From Hyperoplus lanceolatus (taxonomy: Eukaryota > Chordata > Actinopteri > Uranoscopiformes > Ammodytidae): a stretch of 64,000 nucleotides of DNA. The notes under the pieces were generated by a model. The model ran no database searches and had not been told where the DNA came from. It worked only from the letters and a program-made list of their open reading frames with translations. Where the stretch lies: positions 31,423,501 to 31,487,500 of the forward strand of contig CM049395.1 of assembly GCA_026929865.2 (NCBI GenBank), written 5' to 3'. The translations under genes and the position numbers were made by a program. Shown in pieces: positions 50,852 to 64,000 of this stretch. Positions within the stretch are counted from its first letter, which is position 1. The number at the start of each line of letters is the position of its first letter.

Positions 50852-51426
50852 TGGCAACAAGGCTCCCATCAGGTTAGATTTGAGGTCCATTGTCTTGCAC
50901 AGAGAACCTGCCCTACTTGCTGCGCCACAACCACCACAGCTGCCAAAATACACAAGCTCTGTTTCGTACAGTGTATGTTACAGCATGACAGCTATTCCTT
51001 GGTCATTTTACCCTGGACAAAAATGCTAAACCTGCTGTTTGTGCTTTACACCAGTTGACCATGTGACTTCCGTATTCATTTAAAGCATCAATCCTGAAAA
51101 ACATGTTTTTGCTGCGGTATAGATCCTAGAGCAATAATGGAATAATAAAGTTCTGCACCCTGCTAAAAGTTTCTATAACTAATTTACATTAACACGTTAC
51201 AGTACAATATAACATGGATACACTATTTCCACAATATAGCTGTGGGGGTTGAATGTAATAGCATTAAGTAATATAATACCATTTACAGTAATATGTTCCA
51301 GAATGAATGCACTCTTTACTTCACATATATGCACATACTTTGTAGTTTTTGACATTATTAATTCATTGTTGAATTAATTTTGTTAAAATAATTCCCATGT
51401 TTTATCATATATATATATCATATATC

Positions 51427-51433
<7 letters not shown>

Positions 51434-51522
<89 letters not shown>

Positions 51523-51528
51523 CAAATA

Positions 51529-51563
<35 letters not shown>

Positions 51564-51564
51564 T
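51434..51564. repeat. (AC)n-(AT)n-(GT)n compound, self-complementary repeat
   Basis: AC units at 51434-51506 are followed by AT units to about 51522, a short spacer, and GT units to 51564. The AC and GT parts are complementary, so the tract can fold on itself. Confidence 0.95.
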
Positions 51565-52012
51565 CAGTATATATTGCAACCCCAAGTGGAAAGTGGGTTT
51601 TATGTAATATCCCCTGTTGTCCTGTGTTGTCATATACAGACAATTTGACAATATGACTGTAGCAGCTTTTCCCTTGTGAACTAACACTCATGTTGTTTTG
51701 GGATTTCCCAAATCAGAAATGATCTCTCCCTGTTGCCTCCTCCTGCAGCTCCTCGGTTTCTCATACAAACCCAGCGGAGGGAGAATGTACTGGGCGGAGA
51801 ACCTGACTGTATCGCTAATCCTCTGAAATAAATCATTTTACTCTCCCAACCGCAGTATTGGATCTTCTCTTAATTCTGCTTTTGACTTTTTGATCCAAGC
51901 CAGGGCTGACACTACCCTCCTCTACTTCTCCTTTTTTACAAGTGTACAAAGGTGGGGGGAAAAAGGCACGAGTGGCTAATAAGCCCCCCCCCCCTTTCCC
52001 CCTTTCCCCCGT

Positions 52013-52013
<1 letters not shown>

Positions 52014-52047
<34 letters not shown>
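52014..52047. repeat. (AC)n microsatellite
   Basis: About 17 units after a C-rich stretch (51984-52010). Confidence 0.95.
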
Positions 52048-52051
<4 letters not shown>

Positions 52052-52515
52052 CACACCTCAATGCTATGAGCTGAGGATGGACCCTGGTCTCTTGGGACAG
52101 ATATCAAAGAGAGTGGGGTCGGGCTTTTATCTGAAGGTGCAGTGACAGACCCCCGCTGCTGCTGTCCCTCTCAATAGTCCCCCTCCCTCCCTCCTTCCCT
52201 CCACTGCTTCTCATCAACACTTGTCAGCGTGCTGTCAGCTGCCAGCTCAACTGTAGACACCGTAGACACAGGACAAGCCTTGGGAGGGGATGGTACGGAT
52301 GGAGAGAAAGACAGAAAGAAGGAATTCAAAAGAAAGAAAGATGTAGAAAGGTGTAAGCCAGGTTGAAACAAAAGAGAAGGATCCATTTCTATGAACGATA
52401 ATCCGTCCTGTAAACAGCTTCTTTCTCTTGCCAGTCTCAGTACAAATAAAACCTGGAGCTCTCAGTCCTGTATATTCATCAGTTGTGACCTCAGAAAGAT
52501 GTAAAAATAAAAAGG

Positions 52516-52518
<3 letters not shown>

Positions 52519-52578
<60 letters not shown>
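52519..52578. repeat. (AG)n microsatellite
   Basis: 30 uninterrupted AG units. Confidence 0.97.
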
Positions 52579-52580
<2 letters not shown>

Positions 52581-53272
52581 ACAGTTATGGCAGCAACCTG
52601 ATGTCTTCCTAGGGAACTCAGCAGGGTTCAATCCACAAGTGACAGGCAAGACACACGCAGACTGCTGCCTCTGCTTATCCCGTGTTCGGTTATGAGGAAC
52701 AAATACACATCAGTCCTGGGAGCTGGCTTGGGATTAAAATGTGAGTGTAGGGAATCACAAAGAAACAAATACAGTAGTAATGATTTATCTTTCCTCTTTG
52801 TATTTTTTAATTCTGATTTTTTTTTTTTTTATAATCAACCAAAACAAGTGAATTATCATCACATTGAAATATTTCCAGCACAACAGTTTCTATGTTTCTA
52901 AAACATAAACACATTATGTTTTGGTGTCAGATCCTTAAAGTCAAAGAGCTTCTTTTTGGAGCAGCCCGTTTTACTTCAACATGGATTTTTCACAATGGCA
53001 CAGAGCAAAATCCATTAAAGGAGGAACAGTGAATGATTTATCCACTTACTCTTGGTTTATCCAATTAATCCCTAAAAATAATCTTATTTTTCTCGTTTAT
53101 ATAATCCTCATCTGGATTGAAGCTTTCCAGTTCACAAATGAACACATTTTAAATCCCCATGAGCTACTGACTGGATCAGTAGCTCATTTACACATTAGAG
53201 CTGGTTTGCAGTAAATGGTAACGACAGCAAGCTCATTTGCTCACAATTACATTGCTAAAATGTTAGAAGATG

Positions 53273-53273
<1 letters not shown>

Positions 53274-53335
<62 letters not shown>

Positions 53336-53336
53336 A
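53274..53336. repeat. (GATA)n microsatellite
   Basis: About 15 GATA/TAGA units, ending in diverged units (gaaagatggatgga). Confidence 0.97.
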
Positions 53337-56082
<2,746 letters not shown>

Positions 56083-56978
56083 TGATGTAAATAACACTGG
56101 CTTATGCCCCCTTCAAATGTGTACAAATCTGCACATACAGAGTCATAATAGTAATCTTTAGCCTGCAGCGGAAGGTTACACTGATGTGGATAAAGATACT
56201 CTATATCTGCAGACAAAGGAGTCAACCTCCTGGCAGTGCAAACCCCCATCTAAAGATAAGAGAGATTTCATCACATCAACCTCATTCACAGCCTCTTGCT
56301 GCTATACTGGGGCTCTCCCGTATCTCTCCCACATACAATGACATAAATAAACCATAGGGGATCCATGCATAGGATACTGCTCCTGCAATGCTGCAGCCTC
56401 CAAAACAAGACAAAGCCAGTATGGCACAGATGCACACATAAAAGATGCAGGTTGTCCATTTGCTCTCTCCTCTCACGGATTAGATCAGTCCAGCTATCAC
56501 ATATGGTATTAAAATTGAACATAGTATGGCATATATATACAGTCCTCCCTCCGCTCCCGGAGAGGTTTCACTGTTTCTGGAGATCAGTGCAGATAAATAA
56601 TGCATGCAGCTCAGACTCGGCACGACTGCTGAACGCACTCACAGACCGTATAGCGCTTCTCCCAACCGGCACTCACACAGCATGCAACACTTAAGGAAAG
56701 CGTCCATCAATATTCCAGCGACACTAACACCCCTTTTTGTGTTAAGAGTTCATCTAGAAAATGATACACATTCTGCACTCTTTATCTCTGTTGTCCGTGT
56801 GTGATGCCCCGGTGTGTATGCTGCATGCCTGCACACACTCACAACTTGAGCGCCAAGTTCATCATCGCACCAACACTGCACTCACCTACACACCGGAGAC
56901 TCTGCATCACATTACAGCTCCGAAAAAAGCATAATGAATACAAAACCACCTCACTGAGATGAAGAGAAGTTATCTCAC

Positions 56979-57070
56979 CTGTTTCTATGAGTGTCTTGGA
57001 TGTGTGTCTAGCGGAGAGCTGAAACTTCTGTCTCACCAGAGCTCTGTTGGCTAAACCTCCCATCCCTCTC
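56979..57070 (-). other. candidate 5' non-coding exon of c1qtnf4
   Basis: On the minus strand, a segment reading ctcatagaaacag is followed by GTGAGATAAC, a strong splice donor (exon end at 56979). Upstream of it is a long purine-rich (GAGAGA) tract at 57065-57180, as seen near some promoters. c1qtnf4 needs an upstream non-coding exon because an acceptor lies 5 bases before its ATG. The link would imply a 17.5-kb intron. Other donors exist nearer the gene (for example near 40005), so this is only a candidate. Confidence 0.25.
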
Positions 57071-57264
57071 TACTCCCCCCTCTCTCTCTCCCTCTTTACT
57101 CTCCCTCTCTCCCTCTCTTTCAGTCAGCTCTCTTCCACCCTCCTTGCTCTTTTTCTCCGTCACTCGCAGTTTTTTCTCTCCATCTGCCTCCTATCTCCCT
57201 CCTCCAGTGTCTTCCTTCAACCTGCTGCTATCTTTGAAGCTGCATTAGGCAACCCCCCACCGCC

Positions 57265-57268
<4 letters not shown>

Positions 57269-57352
<84 letters not shown>
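57269..57352. repeat. (AC)n microsatellite
   Basis: About 42 uninterrupted units. A complementary TG tract starts 116 bp further on. Confidence 0.97.
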
Positions 57353-57354
<2 letters not shown>

Positions 57355-57464
57355 ATATGCCACAAGGGGTTGGGATCTGATAAGGAGGTTTTGGAGGTGC
57401 AATGCGCACCACTGCAGTGAGCGAGCTGCTGGTGAGATGCACTCAGATATGATGCTCTGTTAAC

Positions 57465-57468
<4 letters not shown>

Positions 57469-57518
<50 letters not shown>

Positions 57519-57519
57519 C

Positions 57520-57561
<42 letters not shown>
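57469..57561. repeat. (TG)n microsatellite
   Basis: About 45 TG units with one interruption (cctgtc near 57518). Inverted relative to the AC tract at 57269-57352. Confidence 0.97.
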
Positions 57562-57562
<1 letters not shown>

Positions 57563-60500
57563 CTTTGCTTCTGTGTGTTCACATGTGCGTCTGCTGCTGT
57601 GTGTGCATGTGTTGGTGTGTTCATGGATAAACAGGAGGGGAGGAGCAGCTGTGCCACAATAACTGTAGGACACCGCTATGTGGCAAAATTGCTGCCAAGT
57701 TCCTCCCTCTTGCAAATTGTCATTATCTCACCTCTGGGAGGGAGGGGGCGGAAGTGTGTGTGTGTGTGTGTGTGAAGGGGGGGGGGGGGTGGGGGGAGGG
57801 GGGGGAGAGAGTAAAGGGGGACGAGACAGGGAGCATGCATGTTTCGCACTCAAAATTGAAATTCATCTAACCACGTGCTTTTGAAATCTCATTCAAATTC
57901 CAGTCTGTTGCTCGCTCATGTTTAAATGAGCATTTGACTAAATCCCTCCTGCGCCTTTGCTTTTCTTGGCCAGCATTTGGCGGGCTGCCTGCCTGACGCG
58001 CTCTGTTGCATCCGAGCATCCGACACTTCTCTGAAAACCGGCGATCTCTTTGTGTTTCGGCCAACACACAGAAATAGAATTAAAAGAGCGGGAAGAACGG
58101 CCATGCAATGAGGCTAAACGGGTCTTAATGGCAGGCTGGCCACACGCGTCTGCTCTGACCAGGATAAGGTAATGGAGTGTGAAGCCGCCAAAAGCTCAGG
58201 ACGTGGACAGGAGGTTTTCTTTACACTTTTCTGAAATTCTTGTGAACGTTTGTTGTTCACACAGAGCCAAGAAAAATGCAAAAAGTTAGTGGTGATGAAA
58301 CCGATTGCAAAATATTTCTGAGTGTATGCTTACCAAGATAGCCTACACTGTTGCCTTGCTAATGGTCTCGTGACTAAAATGCTCATAAACTTCTTTTGGT
58401 TTTGCAGTCCTTTTTAAAAATGTTTTTATCTCTGATTAGTTTCAGAAATTGTCCAAAACAACATAGGTTCAATTAATGCAGCACTGTTAGTGCAAAGGAA
58501 TAGGTCAAATGACATGATAATAGAACCACAAAATCAATGTCACTCAAAACGGTTTTGTAGATCTACGTTGTTGTAGACCCTTTCCTTTTTCAGGTGTTGT
58601 TTGTTGAAGCGTATGTCCCCGTCACCACCTTCTTTGATTGTTTGGGCTTTTCTAACTAATTCTTGTCTGAATGCTTTATCTTGGTGTGTGTGTTAAGGGG
58701 ACTTCCTGTCTACTGGGATTTTGACCTACACTGTACCAAGTTCTTCCTCTGTGCTTTCCGGCCAGACAGTTTCTTAACAAAAAATGTCAACCATGTTTTA
58801 GAGTTCAAAACATTTTCACGCAAACTTTAATACAAATAAAGTAAACTCGATAATCTCATGGACTGACAAAAATAATGTAGATAAGGTTGAGTGATTCCAA
58901 ATATTTATTACAATTGTGTTGATCCATCTGATCCGTTCTCATCTTGTCAGAGTCTCTCTATTTGTACCTTGTCTCCAGCCACATTTACTTTTCTCTGGGC
59001 CGTTTCTTTGTCACATTACATTTAGACTTTTGCTCCTTTCCCCATCACCTGACTACTCATCGGTCAACCTGCTGCCTTGACTGTCTGCTCAATAGTCCAA
59101 TCCCAATCCATGTTACAAAATCCAATTATTGTCTTTGTGAGAGCTGTGGTTTTGTGAAGAAGTTTTTAAGGCTGGCTAAGTATAAATTCATGGAGCACAC
59201 CGCTACTTTAAAGGAAATCATTAAACCTTTTAACATTAAAGGTGGACTTAGCGATTCTGGAGCCTATGGGCTGTTTCCTTTCTTGTTAATAAGTCATTTG
59301 TAGATTTCTCTTTTTTGTTTATCCCTTTGACAAACTCCACATTGTCCCTTTAATTAAATTAATAATAATCAGAAAACAGGACAGGGCCTGAGTCATCTAC
59401 CATTCCCCCCCTCCCCCCTTGAATATCTATTTATGGGCTCTTTATTCTGCCATCTGCCACCTTCAGCCAGTGCTCCTCATCCTGCACCGCGAGACCAGCG
59501 CACAGGACACACTCGGCTAACGACTCGCCCCAGCTATCAGTTAATGATGGTAGGAGACAGAAAATTGGTCCCTATGTCCCCCTCGTTTTCCTTTTTACCC
59601 CCTTGGCAGTTTCTCTCTCCATCTCAACCCTCTGTCAGTATTTTACTTGCTTCCTCTCTTCCTCTTCATGGACGTCAATCCCTCCGTCCACTTGGGATTA
59701 GCCAATTAACCTATAACCGGTGTAGATGTGCCAAGCAGAAAGATGAATAGCACCGATGCCTTGCTCTCTCTCTCTCTCTCTCTCTCTTTTAGTGTGGGGA
59801 AGAGAGAGAACGTGTTTCTGTTTCTCATGGCAAGGGAATGTCAGGGTTGTCTTCGCTGGCATTAATTAGCACGAAAAGCATCTGCTACAAATGCAACATA
59901 GCTAGTCAAGAGGCCTTTTGAAATGTCATCTCTTAGACTACACATTTGAAGTGGAGAGGATGTGGAAAGAACAGACTCAAATATGGGAATATTTCAGCAA
60001 AAACACAAACATCATATTTGGATTTTTATCCCCCCCCCTCCCTCAAGTGTTAAAATGAAGACTTTTCCTTCAGATAGGAAGCGCCGCAGTGCGTAGGCAG
60101 CCCCAGACAAACTTGTTAATAACAAAGCAGCGTCTCATCTGTTGAAAATGGCGATTATGCGATAAGCCTGCAACCAGACATCTTCATCCTCCTTGACATT
60201 TTGTTTTATTGCTGCTCCATGCCACCCAGAGAGACGGACAGATGGATGGATGTAGGGATGAGACAAGGAGGGAATTACAGTATATGAGGGGAAGTTTATT
60301 GGGAAGTCATGAGAGGGTGAGGAGAGGAGGAAGAGATTGATGAAACAATTGGTGCAGGCTGAAACTTGCAACATATATACGTATATATATATATTTAAAC
60401 CCCTGTAATCTACTTCGTATACAGAACTAGTCCTTGATCAAAATGTGGCCACTTGGATGTGAATTCTGAATCTTTGCCTGCTGAGACTTTTCATTTTTCT

Positions 60501-61274
60501 AATTAACTGCAGTGATTTGTTTTCGAAACCCCCCTGGGCTGGGTAAAGTTAATACATGTGAGCTGAACTAAATTTGAATTCTACTTACTTTTGAGCAAGT
60601 AAATATAAACTACCATGATACTGAAGCTATTGTGAATACTTACAGGATAACATTTTTTTTTGGCAAACAGTGTTTACAAAGACATAGTTTAATTTCACAA
60701 TGGTCAGGCCCAATTGTGCAATACAATTTGTACTGGAAAATGGATGCTAGCTGACTAATAACCTTAGCAACAATTTTTACTAGACTGCCTTTTTTCCATC
60801 GCTTGCTCATTTTTTAAAACACAGATGGCAGCAATACGTGCCTTACACCCCATTAAACTCTGGCTCTTTAGTTCTGTGCTTACTAACACACTGAACACCT
60901 TGATTGTTTTGCCTACAGTACAACTTTCACAGCACAATATGTTGTTGTGAAATTAATTTGGCAAGTTCTTCACTTATTTTTAACATCAAGGGATTCATAG
61001 CTGCTTGAGGTTGCAAAGGGGCTCTGTAACTGTGGGCTGCCCTAGTTTCATCATTTGATCTGTTTTTATGGAGCAGGCTGGAACCCTAAATATAGCTGCG
61101 CAGTGGGCTCAGTCACACCACAGAGGGAACACAACCATTGTTAGGATTGTTGTTAATGAGGATGATGAATGCAAATGACGCTGTGATGAGTCAGAATCAG
61201 AAATCCAATGCATTCCTCAACTCCAAGTTAGTTGTACATAATTTGTCTCAGATGTATTGTTGACCTCTATTGCA
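57562..61274. other. non-coding region, no gene recognised
   Basis: The region includes a TG tract (57753-57772), a G-rich stretch (57776-57805), a CpG-containing segment at about 57940-58150, and a TC tract (59763-59789). No exon with splice sites and a recognisable product is visible on either strand. Confidence 0.5.
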
Positions 61275-61530
61275 GCATGTCCGTCCTGGGAGAGGGATCC
61301 CTTACTTTGTCGACTCTCCCTGAGATTTCTCAATTTTTTTCTAATCCCGGTAAAGGTTTTTTACTTGGAGTTTTTTCTCAGCCGAGCTAAGGGTGTAAGG
61401 GCAGAGTGTCATATTGTATGAAATGTAAAGCCCACTGAGACAAATGTCTATTTGTGATATTTGGCTACACAAATAAAACTGATTTGATTTGATTTGATTT
61501 GATTTGGTTTGATTTGATTTGAGATTGCTC
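61275..61530 (+). mobile_element. non-LTR retrotransposon 3' end with (TGATT)n tail
   Basis: The order gggagagggatccctta, tctccctgagatttctca, ggttttttacttggagtttt, gtaaagcccactgagacaaa, ggctacacaaataaaactga and (TTTGA)n at 61486-61530 is the typical layout of a very common fish retroelement 3' end. Only the 3' part is present. The family name is not certain. Confidence 0.7.
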
Positions 61531-61838
61531 TGCATTACTCTGCTTATATATTGTCTGTTATTAGGGCTGAAAAAAAATATTTGTTTACTTATTTTCTTCT
61601 TTCTCATATTTATATCATGAAACCCTCCTACTGTGTTCTGGTCCAATGTGGTCAATTTAAAAGTTTTCTCTGTGAAAGATGTAAATCATTTAGTGTGATT
61701 GCCATGAAGTTCCATGACTGAGTTCACATTAGGACTAGTGTTTTATTTTACATGCACAACCAATGCTTCAACAAATGCAGGAAACGTGTGTATGTCTTCG
61801 TGCAAATATTTACCTGTGAAGGTATTTGGGTGTGATCT

Positions 61839-61891
61839 AAAGCTATACATCCCTAAGATTCTCTTTAAGAATCTTAGGGATGTATAGCTTT
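61839..61891. repeat. perfect 24-bp inverted repeat with 5-base loop
   Basis: AAAGCTATACATCCCTAAGA continues to 61862; its exact complement occupies 61868-61891, and the loop is CTTTA. It is a perfect hairpin on either strand. Confidence 0.95.
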
Positions 61892-63267
61892 ACCGCATTG
61901 TATAAGTAAACATCATAATAATTATGAATATTAGTGAATATAGTGAATTTATGTTGCAACCTGTGATTTTATAGAAGGCTTCTGTTATAGGTTTTTTGTT
62001 CGATAACCAGTTAATCTCTGAATCTTTCAGGAGGAAAATTAAAGTAACAACAGGAGTTCCTGGGAAGGGTTAAAATCACATTTGACTGATCTCTATCACA
62101 AGCACACACCTGAGTATTTTGTACGATCAGTTCAGGATGGCAACAACAAAAACACACAACAATCAATGACTTAATGAAGGGAGAGATACTTTTGTATCAC
62201 TTTTTTACTGAACCAGAGCCGGAGATTTGAGTTAAATCATCACAAGGAGGAATGAGGACTTGAATAATGTGAGACACTACCCACGTGAGACTTGACTCCC
62301 ATTTGAGTTACTGTATTTCTACTGTTTACCTTAGGAACAACTCAGAATGTACTAAGCCTTCCTACTCTGGGATGTACAACTGGAACTGATATTCTTGGAT
62401 CATTGTATCACTATGAGTACCTTAAGAAAACACACCCACAGCCATGTAGCCTCTTGCGATTTTCAAAATGCTGAGCTTTTTCTGGAGTAACCGCCATCCC
62501 ACTGTACAGTCACACACGTGCAGGCTTTGTAGCTACACCATAACCCCTTAATGCAGAACTATAAATCCACTCACACAGCTGATTACAACATTTACTGGGA
62601 TTGTGTGGCTGTGTAGGGATTGTTATTTGATTGACATCATTTTCTGACCCTTCTTTAACTTTGTTGCACCTGGCAGCAATAATTACACCTTCATTAGTAG
62701 ATGAAGCCTGGTGGCCGCACGTGAATACAATTGCACCATTGCCCAATGTCATCTGAAAATGCAGTAGTTTCCAGCTACTATTTGGTTAATGTTGGGGGTG
62801 TGGAGTATTGTTTTTTACATTTCATCTTGCTTTGGCTCCTCTTGCATTAAAATGTTCTGCACAAGTAATCGTGATGAGAAATGAATGCCCTTAAAACAAA
62901 CAAATTGCCTGGAGGTGCAGCAGAGGCGCTATAAAGCGACAGAAGGGAGCCCACATGAGCCGTGAATGACATTCATGTAGGACATGCAATCTGATGTTTA
63001 TCATATCTCATTTGATGCATTTTTTATTTATATATAGATATATATTTTAGGGTGACGTATTTTGTACGTCACACAATGTGTTATGGAAGACATATGTGAG
63101 ACCAGACACAGCATGACACATTTCTTCAATGTGACTTTGACTTTTCTTTTTCATTTTATAATTCAGAGCTGCGTGTCCTCTCAGACAGTCCTGTATTCTG
63201 TCTTTTCCCACCAGCGGCCGTAATCCTGTTAGTACATGATGATGGCATTTCAGCGTAAGAATCCGGA

Positions 63268-63270
<3 letters not shown>
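61892..63270. other. non-coding region, no gene recognised
   Basis: AT-rich DNA without a recognisable exon, RNA gene or repeat end. Confidence 0.5.

Positions 63271-63302
<32 letters not shown>
63271..63302. repeat. (TG)n microsatellite
   Basis: 16 uninterrupted units. Confidence 0.95.
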
Positions 63303-63308
<6 letters not shown>

Positions 63309-63438
63309 GTGCATTTCCTCTCATTCACCCCAAAGATGGGCAGGGTGGCTGTCACAGTATGAGCGCAAATATCCTTGTGCGAGACTTGAAGGAGGTGACA
63401 GCAAGCAATCATAACATCTCTCAGACATGCATGCACAC

Positions 63439-63546
<108 letters not shown>

Positions 63547-64000
63547 GCATTACTCTAATGGTGCTGACACAACGGTCTCAATCTGGTTTTCTGCCCTGAG
63601 GCCTCCATTACACAGCTGATTCAATTTGCCTCCATCAAAATGCAATTCATTCCCTCTTTACCCTACTCCTCTTCTCCTTCTCCTCCTCCTCCTTCCCTCA
63701 CCCTTCTCTTGGTGCTGTTTACTTCCTTTCTCTGGCCTCATCTCATCTTTCTCCATCTCTCAGTGTTCATCTCGTAGACTTTTTCTCCTTACTGGTTGGA
63801 TCCTGATATTTCCCAGGGTTTCCTTTCCTTCCCAGTCTGTCTGGTATTGTTTTGCCGTGAATGATTGGGGTGCATCGGAGGGTGATGGGGAGGTGGTGGT
63901 GGCAACTTTATCCCCTCACAGGCCGATTGCCTCACATAGCAGAGGTAAGGGATGATGGGATATAAAAGTAGGCAGGAGGGTCGCATGAGGGTGTCATAGC

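Noticed and set aside
59190..59300. Fragment with aaaggtggacttagcgattctgg resembling a dispersed fish repeat
   Set aside because: Too short and without visible ends to define a feature.

Overview
The window is vertebrate nuclear DNA, almost certainly from a teleost fish. Its genes are split by GT-AG introns, long CA/GT microsatellites are frequent, and the interspersed repeats are of the hAT, Tc1, MITE and LINE 3'-tail types common in fish. I read no virus, bacterial gene, tRNA or rRNA in it. Five protein genes can be assembled exon by exon, with every splice phase checked.

Layout. (1) 268-14838, + strand: vps33b, complete except for its first coding exon, which lies upstream. Its 8-kb intron (3295-11305) holds a Russian-doll stack of DNA transposons. 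(2) 15517-22930, +: prc1, complete (609 aa), about 0.5 kb after the vps33b poly(A) signal, with a CCAAT/CHR cell-cycle promoter arrangement. (3) 25004-30365, +: ptpmt1, complete (182 aa). Its first intron holds a large fold-back element with an inverted copy of the gene's own exon 3 in the middle. (4) 31713-34460, +: ndufs3, complete (261 aa). (5) 37791-39437, - strand: c1qtnf4, with two coding exons (388 aa, two C1q domains). (6) About 39.5-64 kb: no protein gene recognised. This stretch holds many microsatellites, several MITEs, a 0.9-kb palindrome and one weak candidate for a 5' non-coding exon of c1qtnf4.

Gene neighbourhood. vps33b-prc1 matches the human 15q26.1 neighbourhood, and ptpmt1-ndufs3-c1qtnf4 matches human 11p11.2. 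The prc1-ptpmt1 gap is therefore a synteny junction. KBTBD4, which in human lies between PTPMT1 and NDUFS3, is not present between them here. The genes do not form one pathway. They cover endosomal/lysosomal trafficking (vps33b), the cytokinetic midzone (prc1), mitochondrial cardiolipin synthesis (ptpmt1), respiratory complex I (ndufs3) and a secreted C1q/TNF-related protein (c1qtnf4).

Most unusual features: the 655-bp inverted copy of ptpmt1 intron 2/exon 3 inside a fold-back element, which flanks exon 2 with long inverted repeats; the four-deep transposon nest with target-site duplications still readable at each level; a 62-bp vps33b exon bracketed by complementary GT and CA repeats; and several large palindromes.
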